64,000 nucleotides of DNA from a bacterium BMS3Bbin14 (GTDB taxonomy: Bacteria; Desulfobacterota; Desulfobulbia; Desulfobulbales; Desulfobulbaceae). The notes below the pieces were generated by a model. The model did no database searches, was not told where the DNA came from, and saw only the letters and a program-made list of their open reading frames with translations. Location of the stretch: positions 62,001 through 126,000 of the forward strand of contig BDTX01000011.1 of assembly GCA_002897615.1 (NCBI GenBank), read 5' to 3'. The number at the start of each line of letters is the position of its first letter. Position 1 is the stretch's first letter. This document shows positions 53,012 through 62,198 of this stretch, piece after piece. The translations under genes and the position numbers were made by a program.

Positions 53012-54646
53012 ATGGCAGATGTAGTAAAGGCAGATAAGCTGGCACGGAGCGTGGTCGAGGGTCCTACGTTGATGACCGGCGCCATTCCGCGCAAGTCCTG
53101 GATGGATATACCGGTCGTCTTCAAGCCCGGCAATTATTGCTACCCGACCAATCCCGCGACCCAGGGGTATCTGGACCGGCAGCCCGGGGTCAGCTTTCCC
53201 AATGTCCGCGAGTGGAATCCTGAAGACGAAGACTGGAAGCTCCAGGAAAACTGGAAAGAGATCATTATCAACGGCTTGGCCGAACGTCTGGACAAGTTTC
53301 GTTCCTTGAAGATCTTCATGGACTGCTGTGTCCGTTGCGGGGCCTGTGCCGATAAGTGCCATTTTTTCCTGGGTACCGGGGATCCCAAGAACATGCCGGT
53401 GCTGCGGGCCGAGCTCCTTCGTTCCGTTTACCGGCAGCATTTTACCCTGGCCGGCAAGCTGCTGGGCAAGATGGCCGGCGGCCGCGAGATGACGACCGCG
53501 ATCATCAAAGAGTGGTTCATGTACGCCTATCAGTGCACCGAGTGCCGACGCTGCTCGGTTTTCTGTCCCTACGGCATTGATACGGCCGAGATCACCATGA
53601 TGCTGCGCGAGTTGCTGCACTTGGTCGGGGTCGGTATCAACTGGGCCCTGGGACCGGTAACCAACTCCAACCGGACCGGTAACCATATGGGACTGACTCC
53701 CCAGGCCTTTAAGGGCAACATCGATTTTCTCTGCGAAGATCTTGAGAGCCTGACCGGGATCAAAATTACCCCTTCTTTTAACCGCAAGGGTGCCGAAGTC
53801 CTCTTTATCACTCCTTCGGCCGATGTTTTCGCCGAACCCGCCATCTTTACCTGTATGGGTTACCTGTTGCTTTTTGAGGCCATCGGCCTTGATTACACCT
53901 GGTCGACCTATGCCTCGGAGGGCGGCAACTTCGGTCTTTTTACCTCCAACGAGATGATGAAGAAACTAAACGGCAAGATGTATGCCGAAGCCAAACGCCT
54001 TGGCGTCAAGTGGATCCTGGGCGGAGAGTGCGGTCATATGTGGCGGGTTGTTCATCAGTACATGGATACCATGAACGGTCCGGCTGATTTTCTCGAAGTG
54101 CCGAAATCACCGGTAACCGGTACTGTTTTCGATAATGCATCATCCACCAAGATGGTGCATATCAGCGAATTTACCGCTGACCTGATCTATCATGGCAAAC
54201 TGAACCTGGACAAGAGCCGGAACAGTCATGTCATAGCCACCTTCCATGATTCATGCAACCCGGCCCGGGCCATGGGGCTCCTGGAAGAGCCGCGCTATGT
54301 CCTTGATCATGTCGTTGACAACTGGTTTGAAATGCCGGAAAGCACGATCCGTGAAAAGACCTACTGCTGCGGTTCCGGTACGGCCCTCAATACCAGTGAA
54401 ATCATGGAACTGAGAATGCGCGGCGGTCTGCCGCGCGCCAATGCGGTCAAGTATGTCCATGATCGGCACGATGTCAATACCTTGGCCTGTGTCTGCGCGA
54501 TTGACCGGGCCACCCTGACCGTACTCATGGATTACTGGGTCCCCGGGGTGAAGGTCTGCGGGGTCAGCGAGCTGGTGGGCAATGCGCTGGTCATGGAAGG
54601 CGAGAAGAGACAAGAACTGGATGAAGGTCTGCGGACCATGGTTTAA
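53012..54646 (+). CDS. dsrK: DsrK, HdrD-like iron-sulfur subunit
   Basis: 544 residues. Two ferredoxin motifs, CVRCGACADKCHFF near 109 and CTECRRCSVFCPYGID near 176, and the CCG-type motif TYCCGSGTALN near 452 identify DsrK; GGECGHMWRVVHQY lies near 344. Family knowledge: it is the probable site of DsrC trisulfide reduction through a noncubane cluster. AAGGATAG precedes the ATG. dsrC is not in the window. Confidence 0.96.
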   Translation: MADVVKADKLARSVVEGPTLMTGAIPRKSWMDIPVVFKPGNYCYPTNPATQGYLDRQPGVSFPNVREWNPEDEDWKLQENWKEIIINGLAERLDKFRSLKIFMDCCVRCGACADKCHFFLGTGDPKNMPVLRAELLRSVYRQHFTLAGKLLGKMAGGREMTTAIIKEWFMYAYQCTECRRCSVFCPYGIDTAEITMMLRELLHLVGVGINWALGPVTNSNRTGNHMGLTPQAFKGNIDFLCEDLESLTGIKITPSFNRKGAEVLFITPSADVFAEPAIFTCMGYLLLFEAIGLDYTWSTYASEGGNFGLFTSNEMMKKLNGKMYAEAKRLGVKWILGGECGHMWRVVHQYMDTMNGPADFLEVPKSPVTGTVFDNASSTKMVHISEFTADLIYHGKLNLDKSRNSHVIATFHDSCNPARAMGLLEEPRYVLDHVVDNWFEMPESTIREKTYCCGSGTALNTSEIMELRMRGGLPRANAVKYVHDRHDVNTLACVCAIDRATLTVLMDYWVPGVKVCGVSELVGNALVMEGEKRQELDEGLRTMV

Positions 54647-54673
54647 TTTCCTGGCAGGAGTGGAGGACAAGTG

Positions 54674-55048
54674 ATGTACGACAGCGGTAAGATTATACCG
54701 GGGCTGATAATTTTCGTCCTGTTTGTCACGTTTCCCGTGTGGTACAACCACGGTGATGCCGGGGCGGTGCCAAAGCCTGAAATGCCGAAAAATGCAAAAA
54801 AATGTGTTTTACCGGTTGCCCAGATGCGGGCGGAACATATGCAGCTTCTCCTCGACTGGCGGGACGAGGTCCTTCGTCAGGGGGAATGGGGTTTTATAAC
54901 CATTGATGGTAAACCGTTTCAGAGAAGTCTGCAGAATGCCTGTTTGAAATGCCATACCAGCAAGAAAAAGTTCTGTGATAAATGTCATATCTATGCGGCT
55001 GTAAATCCATATTGCTGGGATTGTCATTTTGCTCGTGTTAAGAAGTGA
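54674..55048 (+). CDS. dsrJ: DsrJ, triheme cytochrome c subunit
   Basis: About 124 residues. An uncleaved signal/anchor (IIPGLIIFVLFVTFPVWY) leads to a periplasmic domain with three heme c motifs: CLKCH, CDKCH and CWDCH, clustered in the last third. That matches DsrJ. GGAGGACAAGTG precedes ATG 54674. Located between dsrK and dsrO, as expected. Confidence 0.95.
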   Translation: MYDSGKIIPGLIIFVLFVTFPVWYNHGDAGAVPKPEMPKNAKKCVLPVAQMRAEHMQLLLDWRDEVLRQGEWGFITIDGKPFQRSLQNACLKCHTSKKKFCDKCHIYAAVNPYCWDCHFARVKK

Positions 55049-55074
55049 GTGAGCATCTAAGGAGGATATAGACT

Positions 55075-55923
55075 GTGGATAAAAAGAGAAGAGAGTTCCT
55101 CAAGATCGCCGGTATCTCCACCTTGGCCGGGCTTGGCGGAACGGCAGTGATAGATCGGCTCGCTACCGGAGCCAGTCCTGCGCGGGCCAGGGCTGCCTAT
55201 GAGATTAATTCTCTGAGTCCCGCCGGACAGCCGAAGGAAAAAGGTCCTGCCAAGGCCGCCGCCAAGACGTCTCAGCGGTTAGGTTTGGTTATCGACATGC
55301 GAAAGTTCAACGCGAATCCGGGGCTGGCGGAAAAATGCATCAAGACCTGCGATTTCCTCCATAACATACCTCACTTTAACAACAAAAAAGATGAGGTTAA
55401 GTGGGTCTGGCTGACCGGCTATGAAAATGCCTTTCAGGAGCACAGCCATTACTACCGGAACGAGACGCTTGAAAAGAATCAGGTCCTGCTTTTATGCAAT
55501 CAGTGCGATGATCCTCCCTGTGTGCGCGCCTGCCCGACCAAGGCAACATTCAAAGCCAAGAACGGTATCGTGGCCCAGGATTATCACCGCTGTATCGGCT
55601 GCCGTTTCTGCATGGCGGCCTGTCCATACGGTTCGCGGAGTTTCAACTGGCGTGATCCCCGCGGCGGCCTTGACATGAAACATATCAATCCCGAGTACCC
55701 GACCAGGATGCGCGGGGTTGTGGAAAAATGCACTATGTGTGTTGAACGTGTCGGTATCGGCAAACTGCCCGCCTGCGTAGAGGCCACCGGCGACACCAAG
55801 GCCATGATATTCGGCGATCTGAATGATGCTAATTCCGAAATCAGGAAATTTCTGAAGGAGAATTATACCATTCAGCGTAAGCCTTCACTGGGAACTCATC
55901 CATCAGTCTTTTATATCGTGTGA
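55075..55923 (+). CDS. dsrO: DsrO, Tat-exported ferredoxin-like subunit
   Basis: 282 residues from GTG 55075, supported by AAGGAGGATATA. The Tat signal RREFLKIAG lies at residues 5-13. Cysteine groups CIKTC, CNQCDDPPCVRACP, CIGCRFCMAACP and CTMCVERVGIGKLPAC bind the expected [4Fe-4S] clusters. It is the periplasmic electron-transfer subunit of the complex. Confidence 0.96.
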   Translation: MDKKRREFLKIAGISTLAGLGGTAVIDRLATGASPARARAAYEINSLSPAGQPKEKGPAKAAAKTSQRLGLVIDMRKFNANPGLAEKCIKTCDFLHNIPHFNNKKDEVKWVWLTGYENAFQEHSHYYRNETLEKNQVLLLCNQCDDPPCVRACPTKATFKAKNGIVAQDYHRCIGCRFCMAACPYGSRSFNWRDPRGGLDMKHINPEYPTRMRGVVEKCTMCVERVGIGKLPACVEATGDTKAMIFGDLNDANSEIRKFLKENYTIQRKPSLGTHPSVFYIV

Positions 55924-55930
55924 GGTAGCC

Positions 55931-57103
55931 ATGTTTGAAAAAGCGCTCAAGGGCAACAACTATTACTGGATATGGCTGGCCTTCTTAGGCACCTTTATGG
56001 CTATTGGTGCCTTCTGCTATGTGCGTCAGTATCACTATGGTCTTGGCTTGACCGGTATGAGCCGGGATGTCTCCTGGGGTATCTATATCGCCCAGTTTAC
56101 CTACCTTGTCGGTGTCGCCGCCGGAGGGGTGATGCTGGTCCTCCCCTTTTATATTCATGACTACAAGGTATTCGGCAAGATTACCATCCTCGGCGAGTTC
56201 CTGGCGATCGCGGCGTTGCTCATGTGCCTGACCTTTATCATGGTCGATCTTGGCCAGCCCCTGCGCGTCATGAACGTTATTCTGCACCCGACTCCGCATT
56301 CCATGCTGTTCTGGGACATGTGCGTGCTCAACGGCTATCTCTTTCTGAACATCCTGTGCGGCTGGGTTATCCTGACGGCGGAACGGAAGCAGGTGGCACC
56401 GCCCAAGTGGATTTATCCCTTTGTTTATCTCTCCATTCCCTTTGCGATTTCCATTCATACCGTAACCGCCATGCTCTACTGCGGTCTGCCTGGCCGGCAT
56501 TTCTGGTTGTCAGCCATCATCGCCCCCCGTTTCCTGGCATCAGCCTTTGCCGCCGGCCCGGCCCTTGTCGTTATGGCCGCCCTGGTTATGAAACGCGTTG
56601 CCAATTTCGATCCCGGCAAGAAGGCCATCGACAAAGTGGTGACGATCATTATTTATGCCACCCTGGTCAATGCCTTCTTTGTCCTGCTCGAGTTCTTTGT
56701 GGCCTTTTACAGTAACATTCCCGGCGAAAAGCATGCCCTTGAATATCTCTATTTCGGCCTTGTCGAACATGGGCACATGTACAATAATCTTGTGCCGTTC
56801 TCTTGGGCGTTTGTCGTTTTCTGTATCGTCGGGGTAACCCTGCTCAGTCTGCCCTATACCCGGCATAAAAATGAATTCTGGCTCGGTGCCGGCTGCTTCT
56901 CTATTTTTATCGCGCTCTGGTTCGATAAGGGTGTCGACTTTGTCCTCGGCGGTTTTGTGCCGAGTCCTCTGGGGGCAGTGGTTCAGTACTATCCGACTTT
57001 GAATGAAATCATGATTACTATCGGCGTCTGGTCCATGGGCTTCTTTATCCTGACCGTCCTCTATAAAATCGCCCTCGGAGTAGAACGCGAGATCGAAGCC
57101 TGA
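55931..57103 (+). CDS. dsrP: DsrP, NrfD-like integral membrane subunit
   Basis: 390 residues with about ten membrane segments (ITILGEFLAIAALLMCL; LFLNILCGWVILTA; FLASAFAAGPALVVMAALVM; TIIIYATLVNAFFVLLEFFVAFY), the NrfD/PsrC layout. SIHTVTAMLYCGLPGRHFW is the conserved loop. It interacts with menaquinone in the membrane. It begins 7 bp after dsrO and is followed by a strong terminator. Confidence 0.96.
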   Translation: MFEKALKGNNYYWIWLAFLGTFMAIGAFCYVRQYHYGLGLTGMSRDVSWGIYIAQFTYLVGVAAGGVMLVLPFYIHDYKVFGKITILGEFLAIAALLMCLTFIMVDLGQPLRVMNVILHPTPHSMLFWDMCVLNGYLFLNILCGWVILTAERKQVAPPKWIYPFVYLSIPFAISIHTVTAMLYCGLPGRHFWLSAIIAPRFLASAFAAGPALVVMAALVMKRVANFDPGKKAIDKVVTIIIYATLVNAFFVLLEFFVAFYSNIPGEKHALEYLYFGLVEHGHMYNNLVPFSWAFVVFCIVGVTLLSLPYTRHKNEFWLGAGCFSIFIALWFDKGVDFVLGGFVPSPLGAVVQYYPTLNEIMITIGVWSMGFFILTVLYKIALGVEREIEA

Positions 57104-57140
57104 GCTGATCGCCGCTTCTCATCCCTGTTGATTCGTCGTC

Positions 57141-57174
57141 GCCCCCGATCTTGAATGATCGGGGGCTTTTTTTT
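57141..57174 (+). terminator. Rho-independent terminator of the dsr operon
   Basis: GCCCCCGATC (57141-57150), a 6-base loop and GATCGGGGGC (57157-57166) form a perfect 10-bp stem followed by eight T residues, 37 bp after the dsrP stop. Confidence 0.95.
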
Positions 57175-57198
57175 GTTTGCAGGGTATGCTATCATAGC

Positions 57199-57325
57199 CC
57201 TGAATCTGTGACGGCTTGAGGTGACACTCCAGGCAATATGTGGCATTTATTGCATTATTGCTGAATAAAATCATTTTATGGTTTTCACCGCGCCGGACTG
57301 CGGTCCGCCCGATAACGGATTCAGG
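57199..57325 (-). mobile_element. MITE-like repeat, 127-bp deletion form
   Basis: Reverse orientation. It begins CCTGAATCTGTGACGG and ends ACGGATTCAGG. Perfect flanks ATAGC lie at 57194-57198 and 57326-57330. The hairpin arms at 57294-57298 and 57303-57307 are CGGAC/GTCCG, the alternative paired form. It lies between the dsr terminator and the flavodoxin-like gene. Confidence 0.93.
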
Positions 57326-57373
57326 ATAGCGATTTAAGGAGCCGAAAATATAACCTCGAAAAGCGCGGGCATA

Positions 57374-58072
57374 ATGGAACACAGGCCGGACCGGAAACGA
57401 AAAATTCTGCTCATTTATTTTTCATTTTCCAGCCAGACTAATAACCTGGTTCAGGCCATAGTCAACGGTCTGGAGGAGTTGGATGTCGAGATTGTCCTGG
57501 AACGGCTGGTGCCCGTCAAGCCGCTCCATTTCCCTATCGGCACGATTTCCGGCACGCTGTGGCTGATGATGCTGACTTCATTCCGCTATCGTCTTCCCAT
57601 AAAGCCGCTTTCCCCCCGCTGCTTTGACGATTACGATTTAATCGTGCTTGCCGGTCCGACCTGGTCATACAATCCCAGCGGTCCGGTTCTTTCTCTCTTT
57701 GATCGTGACGGTAAGCGTCTGTTTCGCGGCGAGCATGTCCTGCCCCTTATTTCATGCCGGGGTTACTGGCGTATGCACTGGTGGGGACTCAGGCGGCTGT
57801 TAAAAAAATGCGGGGCAGTGGTGGTCAACCGGATCGTTTTTTCCCATCCCAACCCTGAACCGTGGCGGACCATCGGCGTTTTTCTCAAGCTCGCCGGCAA
57901 GAACCCCGAGCGGCGGCCGTGGATTGCGAAAGTGTACCACAAGTATGGACATACACGGGAACAGCTTGATGAGGCCCGGCGTTTCGGGCAGATGATCGGC
58001 CGGGAACTGGTGCAACACGGCACCCGGAATATAAAATCACTTGATTTCAATACCAAGCTCGCCCGGCCCTGA
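57374..58072 (+). CDS. Flavodoxin-like family protein
   Basis: 232 residues. ILLIYFSFSSQTNNLVQAI near residue 11 resembles the FMN phosphate loop of flavodoxins; DYDLIVLAGPTWSYNPSGPVLSLF near 89 is the second flavin-binding loop. The C-terminal extension (about 150-232) is basic and resembles the dialkylrecorsinol/flavodoxin-like group seen in anaerobes. An electron-transfer role is likely; the partner is unknown. Confidence 0.72.
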   Translation: MEHRPDRKRKILLIYFSFSSQTNNLVQAIVNGLEELDVEIVLERLVPVKPLHFPIGTISGTLWLMMLTSFRYRLPIKPLSPRCFDDYDLIVLAGPTWSYNPSGPVLSLFDRDGKRLFRGEHVLPLISCRGYWRMHWWGLRRLLKKCGAVVVNRIVFSHPNPEPWRTIGVFLKLAGKNPERRPWIAKVYHKYGHTREQLDEARRFGQMIGRELVQHGTRNIKSLDFNTKLARP

Positions 58073-58100
58073 CCGGGTCCGGGACCAGTTTCCGGAGGTG

Positions 58101-58204
58101 CCGCCGGGCGGCGCGGTTAAGACCGGAAAGCGCGTTTAATTGGAATAAGACAATAAATCTCGTACGTTACATAGAATATCACGTCGAGACGTCACGGGTC
58201 AAGG
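58101..58204 (+). repeat. Highly degenerate MITE right-half fragment
   Basis: GCCGGGCGGCGCGGTTAAGACCGG, then an AT-rich stretch with CAATAAATCTCG and TATCACGTCGAGACGTCACGG, resembles the right half of the family with many changes. No ends or target duplication remain. Confidence 0.6.
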
Positions 58205-58213
58205 AGGATTTTC

Positions 58214-59029
58214 TTAGAAGATCGGCCCCATGGCCAGGTAGGCGTGCCAGAGCTTGAAAATGGAGTGCTGGAAAAAGAGATACAGGATGGCGGCCAGTGC
58301 GAGAAAGGGGCCGTAAGGGATCCGGGTCTGGCCCCCCTTGCCCTGCTTGACCATGGCGCCAAGGCCGGCGATACTGCCGGTGAGTGAACTGGTAAAGATG
58401 ACAAAGAGCAGGCTCTGCCAGCCGAGAAAGGCACCGATCATGCCCAGGAGTTTGATGTCGCCGCCACCCAGGCCGTCCCGCCTGGTCAGGAGATAATAGC
58501 CTTGGGCAATACAATAGAGGAAGCCGCCGCCAATGACAATTCCGAGTGCTGATTCCTGCCAGGTGACGCGCGAGTTCAAAAAAGAACCGGCAAAACCGAT
58601 GATGATGCCGGGCAGGCTGATGGCATCCGGGATGATCTGGTGATTGATGTCGATGAAGATAACGACCAGCAGGGCGGCCAGGAAAACAAAGTAGAGGATA
58701 AATTCGAACGACGGGCCGAACCTGGTGTACAGGGCCAGGGAGAGCAGGGCCATGCACAGTTCGACCAGGGGATACTGAAAAGAGATGGGCGCCCGGCATG
58801 CCCGGCATTTACCGCGCAGCAGGAGAAAGCTCAGCAGGGGGATGTTATCATAGCCGTGGATTGCCGCACCGCATTTTGGACAGTGAGACGGCGGGAAGAC
58901 AATAGACTCGCCCTCTGCCGGCAGCCGGAGAATCACGACGTTGAGAAAGCTGCCGACAACGGCCCCGAATATAAAACTGCTTATGGACAATAAACCGGGT
59001 ATGGATATATTGGCGATGGCGATGTTCAT
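58214..59029 (-). CDS. pilD: Prepilin peptidase (A24 family, PilD-like)
   Basis: About 271 residues. FGAVVGSFLNVVILRLP near 18, the zinc-type cysteines CPKC and CRAC near 42 and 68 and the catalytic Asp blocks FIDINHQIIPDAISLPG and GGGDIKLLGMIGAFLGW are complete. It cleaves prepilin leaders and N-methylates them. ATG 59029 gives a normal N-terminus. The pilin-like gene at 62199-62639 is a plausible substrate. Confidence 0.95.
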   Translation of the reverse strand: MNIAIANISIPGLLSISSFIFGAVVGSFLNVVILRLPAEGESIVFPPSHCPKCGAAIHGYDNIPLLSFLLLRGKCRACRAPISFQYPLVELCMALLSLALYTRFGPSFEFILYFVFLAALLVVIFIDINHQIIPDAISLPGIIIGFAGSFLNSRVTWQESALGIVIGGGFLYCIAQGYYLLTRRDGLGGGDIKLLGMIGAFLGWQSLLFVIFTSSLTGSIAGLGAMVKQGKGGQTRIPYGPFLALAAILYLFFQHSIFKLWHAYLAMGPIF

Positions 59030-59104
59030 TGGCAGCCTGGGTTCAAGATTTAAACCGGGCATGAATAGGAAAATTTATGCACCTTCATCCTTGTAGCGCT
59101 TTCC

Positions 59105-59890
59105 ATGACTGAGTTCCAGGAAAAATCGACAGTAACGGCCAGAGAGTCTCTGGCCGGCGACGTCTTCCGCCTTACCGTGCAGGCGCCCCGCATTGCGGCA
59201 GCGGCGCAACCGGGGCAGTTTGTCATGGTCCGCACCGGCGACACCCTTGATCCTCTTCTGCGGCGGCCCTTGTCCATCCACCAGGTGCTGTCGGACGGCA
59301 GGCTGCGGCTGCTCTTCAAGGTGGTCGGCAAGGGGACCGGCCTGCTGGCCGGCCTGGGGCCGGGGCTGAAGATCGACCTTATCGGTCCGCTTGGCCGGGG
59401 GTTCAGCCTGGCGCCGGCGGGGCCGGCGTGCCTGGTCGGCGGCGGCATGGGGATGGCGCCGCTGTATTTTCTGGCCCGGCGGCTCCTGCAGGTCAGGCCG
59501 GGACCGGGAGATGATCAGATCCTCCTCGGCGCCCGGAACCGGGCGGAGCTGGAGCTGCCGGCCGCTGAATTTTCCGGCCTCGGCTATCGGCTCCACCTGG
59601 CCACCGATGACGGCAGCCTCGGGCATCACGGCTTGGTGCCCGAGCTGCTGGATGATGTTCTGCCATCGGTCAGGCAGGTCTACGTCTGCGGCCCCTATCC
59701 CATGATGCGGACGGTGGCCCTGAAATGCCGGACTGCCGGCGTCGCCTGCCAGGTGTCCCTGGAAACCCACATGGCCTGCGGCCTCGGGGTCTGCCTGGGT
59801 TGCGCGGTTGCGGTCGCCGCCGGCGGCTATAAGCATGTATGCAAAGACGGACCGGTTTTTGCGGCGGACGAGGTGTTATGGAAAATGTAA
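59105..59890 (+). CDS. pyrK: Dihydroorotate dehydrogenase electron transfer subunit
   Basis: 261 residues. Flavin-binding [11 protein letters not shown] near 56, NAD-binding [17 protein letters not shown] near 115 and C-terminal [2Fe-2S] cysteines in [16 protein letters not shown] and [11 protein letters not shown]. It delivers NAD(P)H electrons to PyrD type 1B. It overlaps the pyrD start by 13 bp. Confidence 0.93.
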   Translation: MTEFQEKSTVTARESLAGDVFRLTVQAPRIAAAAQPGQFVMVRTGDTLDPLLRRPLSIHQVLSDGRLRLLFKVVGKGTGLLAGLGPGLKIDLIGPLGRGFSLAPAGPACLVGGGMGMAPLYFLARRLLQVRPGPGDDQILLGARNRAELELPAAEFSGLGYRLHLATDDGSLGHHGLVPELLDDVLPSVRQVYVCGPYPMMRTVALKCRTAGVACQVSLETHMACGLGVCLGCAVAVAAGGYKHVCKDGPVFAADEVLWKM

Positions 59891-60822
59891 TAGACCAGGG
59901 CGGCGTTGACCTGCGGGTCCGGATCGGGGGACTGCATCTGCAGAATCCGGTGCTGACGGCCTCGGGGACCTTCGGCTACGGCCGGGAATTGACCGCGTTT
60001 GTCAATCCGGCCCGACTTGGCGGTATCGTGGCCAAGGGGATATCCCTGGCTCCGCGGCCCGGTAATCCGCCGCCGCGGGTGGTGGAAACGGCCTGCGGCA
60101 TGCTCAACGCCATTGGCCTGGAAAATGTCGGCGTTGAGCGTTTTATCAGCGACAAGCTGCCTTTTCTGCGGCAGACCGGTACCCGGGTGATCGTCAACAT
60201 CCTGGGTGACACGGTGGAAGAGTATGGCCGTCTTGCCGGCCGTCTTGCCGGCGTTGAAGGCATAGACGCCCTGGAGGTCAATATTTCCTGCCCCAACGTC
60301 AAGAAAGGCGGGGTGGCCTTCGGCACCGTCCCGGAGACGGCCGCCGCCGTCACCATGGCGGTCCGGGCCGCGGTGGATGTGCCGGTGATCGTCAAGTTGT
60401 CTCCCAACGTGAGCGATATTACCGTCATTGCCCGGGCCGTGGAGGCTGCCGGGGCGGACGCGGTTTCGTTGATTAACACCCTGCTCGGCATGGCTATTGA
60501 CAGCCGCTCCCGGAAGCCGTGTCTGGCCAACGTGGTGGGCGGCCTTTCCGGGCCGGCGATCAAGCCGGTGGCCCTGCGCATGGTCTGGCAGGTCGCCCGG
60601 GCGGTCGCCATCCCCGTGATCGGGATCGGCGGCATCGCCACGGCCGGGGATGCCCTGGAATTCCTGCTGGCCGGGGCCACGGCAGTGCAGGTCGGCACCG
60701 CGAATTTTTACCAGCCACGGGCCAGCGAGGAAATCATTGATGGAATCCGGGACTTTCTGCGGCAGGAGGGAGAGCCGTCGGTGCGGAATATTATCGGTCA
60801 GGTCCGGGTCGATGAACAGTAA
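59878..60822 (+). CDS. pyrD: Dihydroorotate dehydrogenase (class 1B)
   Basis: 314 residues. [11 protein letters not shown] near 24, [13 protein letters not shown] near 135 with the catalytic Cys of class 1 enzymes, [16 protein letters not shown] near 172 and [26 protein letters not shown]. It oxidises dihydroorotate in pyrimidine synthesis with PyrK. Start ATG 59878 follows GAGGTGTT. Confidence 0.95.
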   Translation: MENVIDQGGVDLRVRIGGLHLQNPVLTASGTFGYGRELTAFVNPARLGGIVAKGISLAPRPGNPPPRVVETACGMLNAIGLENVGVERFISDKLPFLRQTGTRVIVNILGDTVEEYGRLAGRLAGVEGIDALEVNISCPNVKKGGVAFGTVPETAAAVTMAVRAAVDVPVIVKLSPNVSDITVIARAVEAAGADAVSLINTLLGMAIDSRSRKPCLANVVGGLSGPAIKPVALRMVWQVARAVAIPVIGIGGIATAGDALEFLLAGATAVQVGTANFYQPRASEEIIDGIRDFLRQEGEPSVRNIIGQVRVDEQ

Positions 60823-61531
60823 GGCCTGCAACCGGGGAATGATCTGTGTTGCCGTTGCGGCCCGGGATGCGGCCGGGGCGGAGCGGGCCGTCCGCCAGGT
60901 CCGGGGCCGGGTGGAGGTGGTGGAAATCCGGCTCGATGCCATGTTGGTGCCGCAGGTGCGCCGTTGCTGCGACCTCCTTGAACCTCCTCTTATCTTTACC
61001 AACCGGCCCCAGTGGGAAGGCGGGCAGTTTCGCGGCCCGGAAACCGAACGCCTGGCGCCGCTGCTGGAGGCCGCTGCCCTGGGGGCGGCCTTTGTTGATT
61101 TTGAATTGCGGGCCGACCCCGGATTGCGTGGCCGACTGCTTGAAGGCATGGCCGGTTCCGGCAGCCGGCTGATCATCTCCTGCCATGATTTCACCGGCAC
61201 GCCGACGGAAGAGGAACTTGGCAACATTCTGCAGCAGATGCTTGCGAGCGGCGCCCACATCGGCAAGATCGTAACCATGGCCCATAGTGATCTTGACGTC
61301 CTGCGGGTCCTTAATTTGCAGTGCCTGGCCCGGGAGCACGACTTCCCCCTGATTGCCTTCTGCATGGGCGAGGCCGGCGGCATCAGCCGGCTGGCAACCC
61401 TGTATCTCGGCGGTTTCATGACCTATGCGGCCATAAGCGAAGAAGAGGCGACCGCCCCTGGACAATTGTCGCTTGCCCGCCTGTCGGCCCTGGTGGACAA
61501 TTTTGAGCAGGCCGCAGCTCTCTGCAGGTAG
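60812..61531 (+). CDS. aroD: 3-dehydroquinate dehydratase, type I
   Basis: 239 residues. VEIRLDAM near 41, [13 protein letters not shown] near 66, [11 protein letters not shown] near 118 and the Schiff-base lysine block [17 protein letters not shown] near 150 match type I AroD. It is the third step of the shikimate pathway. ATG 60812 overlaps the pyrD stop by 11 bp, so the two are coupled. Confidence 0.93.
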   Translation: MNSKACNRGMICVAVAARDAAGAERAVRQVRGRVEVVEIRLDAMLVPQVRRCCDLLEPPLIFTNRPQWEGGQFRGPETERLAPLLEAAALGAAFVDFELRADPGLRGRLLEGMAGSGSRLIISCHDFTGTPTEEELGNILQQMLASGAHIGKIVTMAHSDLDVLRVLNLQCLAREHDFPLIAFCMGEAGGISRLATLYLGGFMTYAAISEEEATAPGQLSLARLSALVDNFEQAAALCR

Positions 61532-61545
61532 TGTGGTAGTGTCCC

Positions 61546-62082
61546 ATGCCCAGGCTTTTTGTTGCCATTGATCTGCCGGCGTCGGTGCAGGATAGACTGG
61601 CCGCCATGTTTTGCGGGTTACCGGGTGCCCGCTGGACGGCACCTGAACAACTGCACCTGACCATGCGTTTTATCGGCGAGGTCGACAGCAGCCGGTTCCG
61701 TGATATCCGCGAGGCCCTTGGTGAGGTTCGGGGGCGGCATTTTTTCCTGCACCTTGAGGGGGTCGGTTTTTTCCCGCCCCGGGGCCGGCCCCGGGTCCTC
61801 TGGGCCGGAGTGGGGAAAAACGAGCAGTTGGCGCAGTTGTACCGGCGGCTTGAGGCGGCCCTGGTTGGCGCCGGCCTGGAACCGGAGAGGCGGAAATTTG
61901 CCCCGCATATCACCCTGGCCCGGCTACGGAACACCCCGGCCTCCAGGGTCGGGGTGTTCATTGCCGCGCACAGCCTGTTGGTGACGGCTGATTTTGCCGT
62001 CAATCAGTTTGTCCTCTATTCCAGCGTCCTGAACGACAGGGGGGCCAAACATTATGTAGAAGAGGTGTACCCGTTATCCTGA
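61546..62082 (+). CDS. thpR: RNA 2',3'-cyclic phosphodiesterase
   Basis: 178 residues of the 2H superfamily. The two HxT motifs are HLTMRFIGEV near 42 and HITLARLRN near 127. MPRLFVAIDLPASVQDRL is the typical start. The TGA stop sits in CCTGAA, which is also where a MITE-like fragment begins (62078), so the C-terminus may be repeat-altered. Confidence 0.9.
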   Translation: MPRLFVAIDLPASVQDRLAAMFCGLPGARWTAPEQLHLTMRFIGEVDSSRFRDIREALGEVRGRHFFLHLEGVGFFPPRGRPRVLWAGVGKNEQLAQLYRRLEAALVGAGLEPERRKFAPHITLARLRNTPASRVGVFIAAHSLLVTADFAVNQFVLYSSVLNDRGAKHYVEEVYPLS

Positions 62083-62198
62083 AGAGGACGCCCGGCAGGG
62101 CGGCGCGGTGAAGACCAGGAAATGCGTTTATTCGATATAAATGCAATAAAATTTCATAAATTGCATGAAATATCACCTCAAGCCGTCACGGATTCAGG
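62078..62198 (+). mobile_element. MITE-like repeat, 121-bp deletion form
   Basis: The left end is only CCTGAA; the element then runs through the GC-rich hairpin to GTCACGGATTCAGG. The hairpin is CGCCC / GGGCG type. A shifted flank match GTTAT/GTTAC is suggestive only. It lies exactly between the thpR stop and the pilin stop codon (62199-62201). Confidence 0.8.

Noticed and set aside
59827-61419. 530-codon frame on the minus strand
   Set aside because: Antisense to pyrD and aroD, both of which have complete signature motifs.
3819-62198. Repeats as a CRISPR array
   Set aside because: Copies are far apart, are 120-240 bp, have inverted ends and target duplications, and no cas genes are present.
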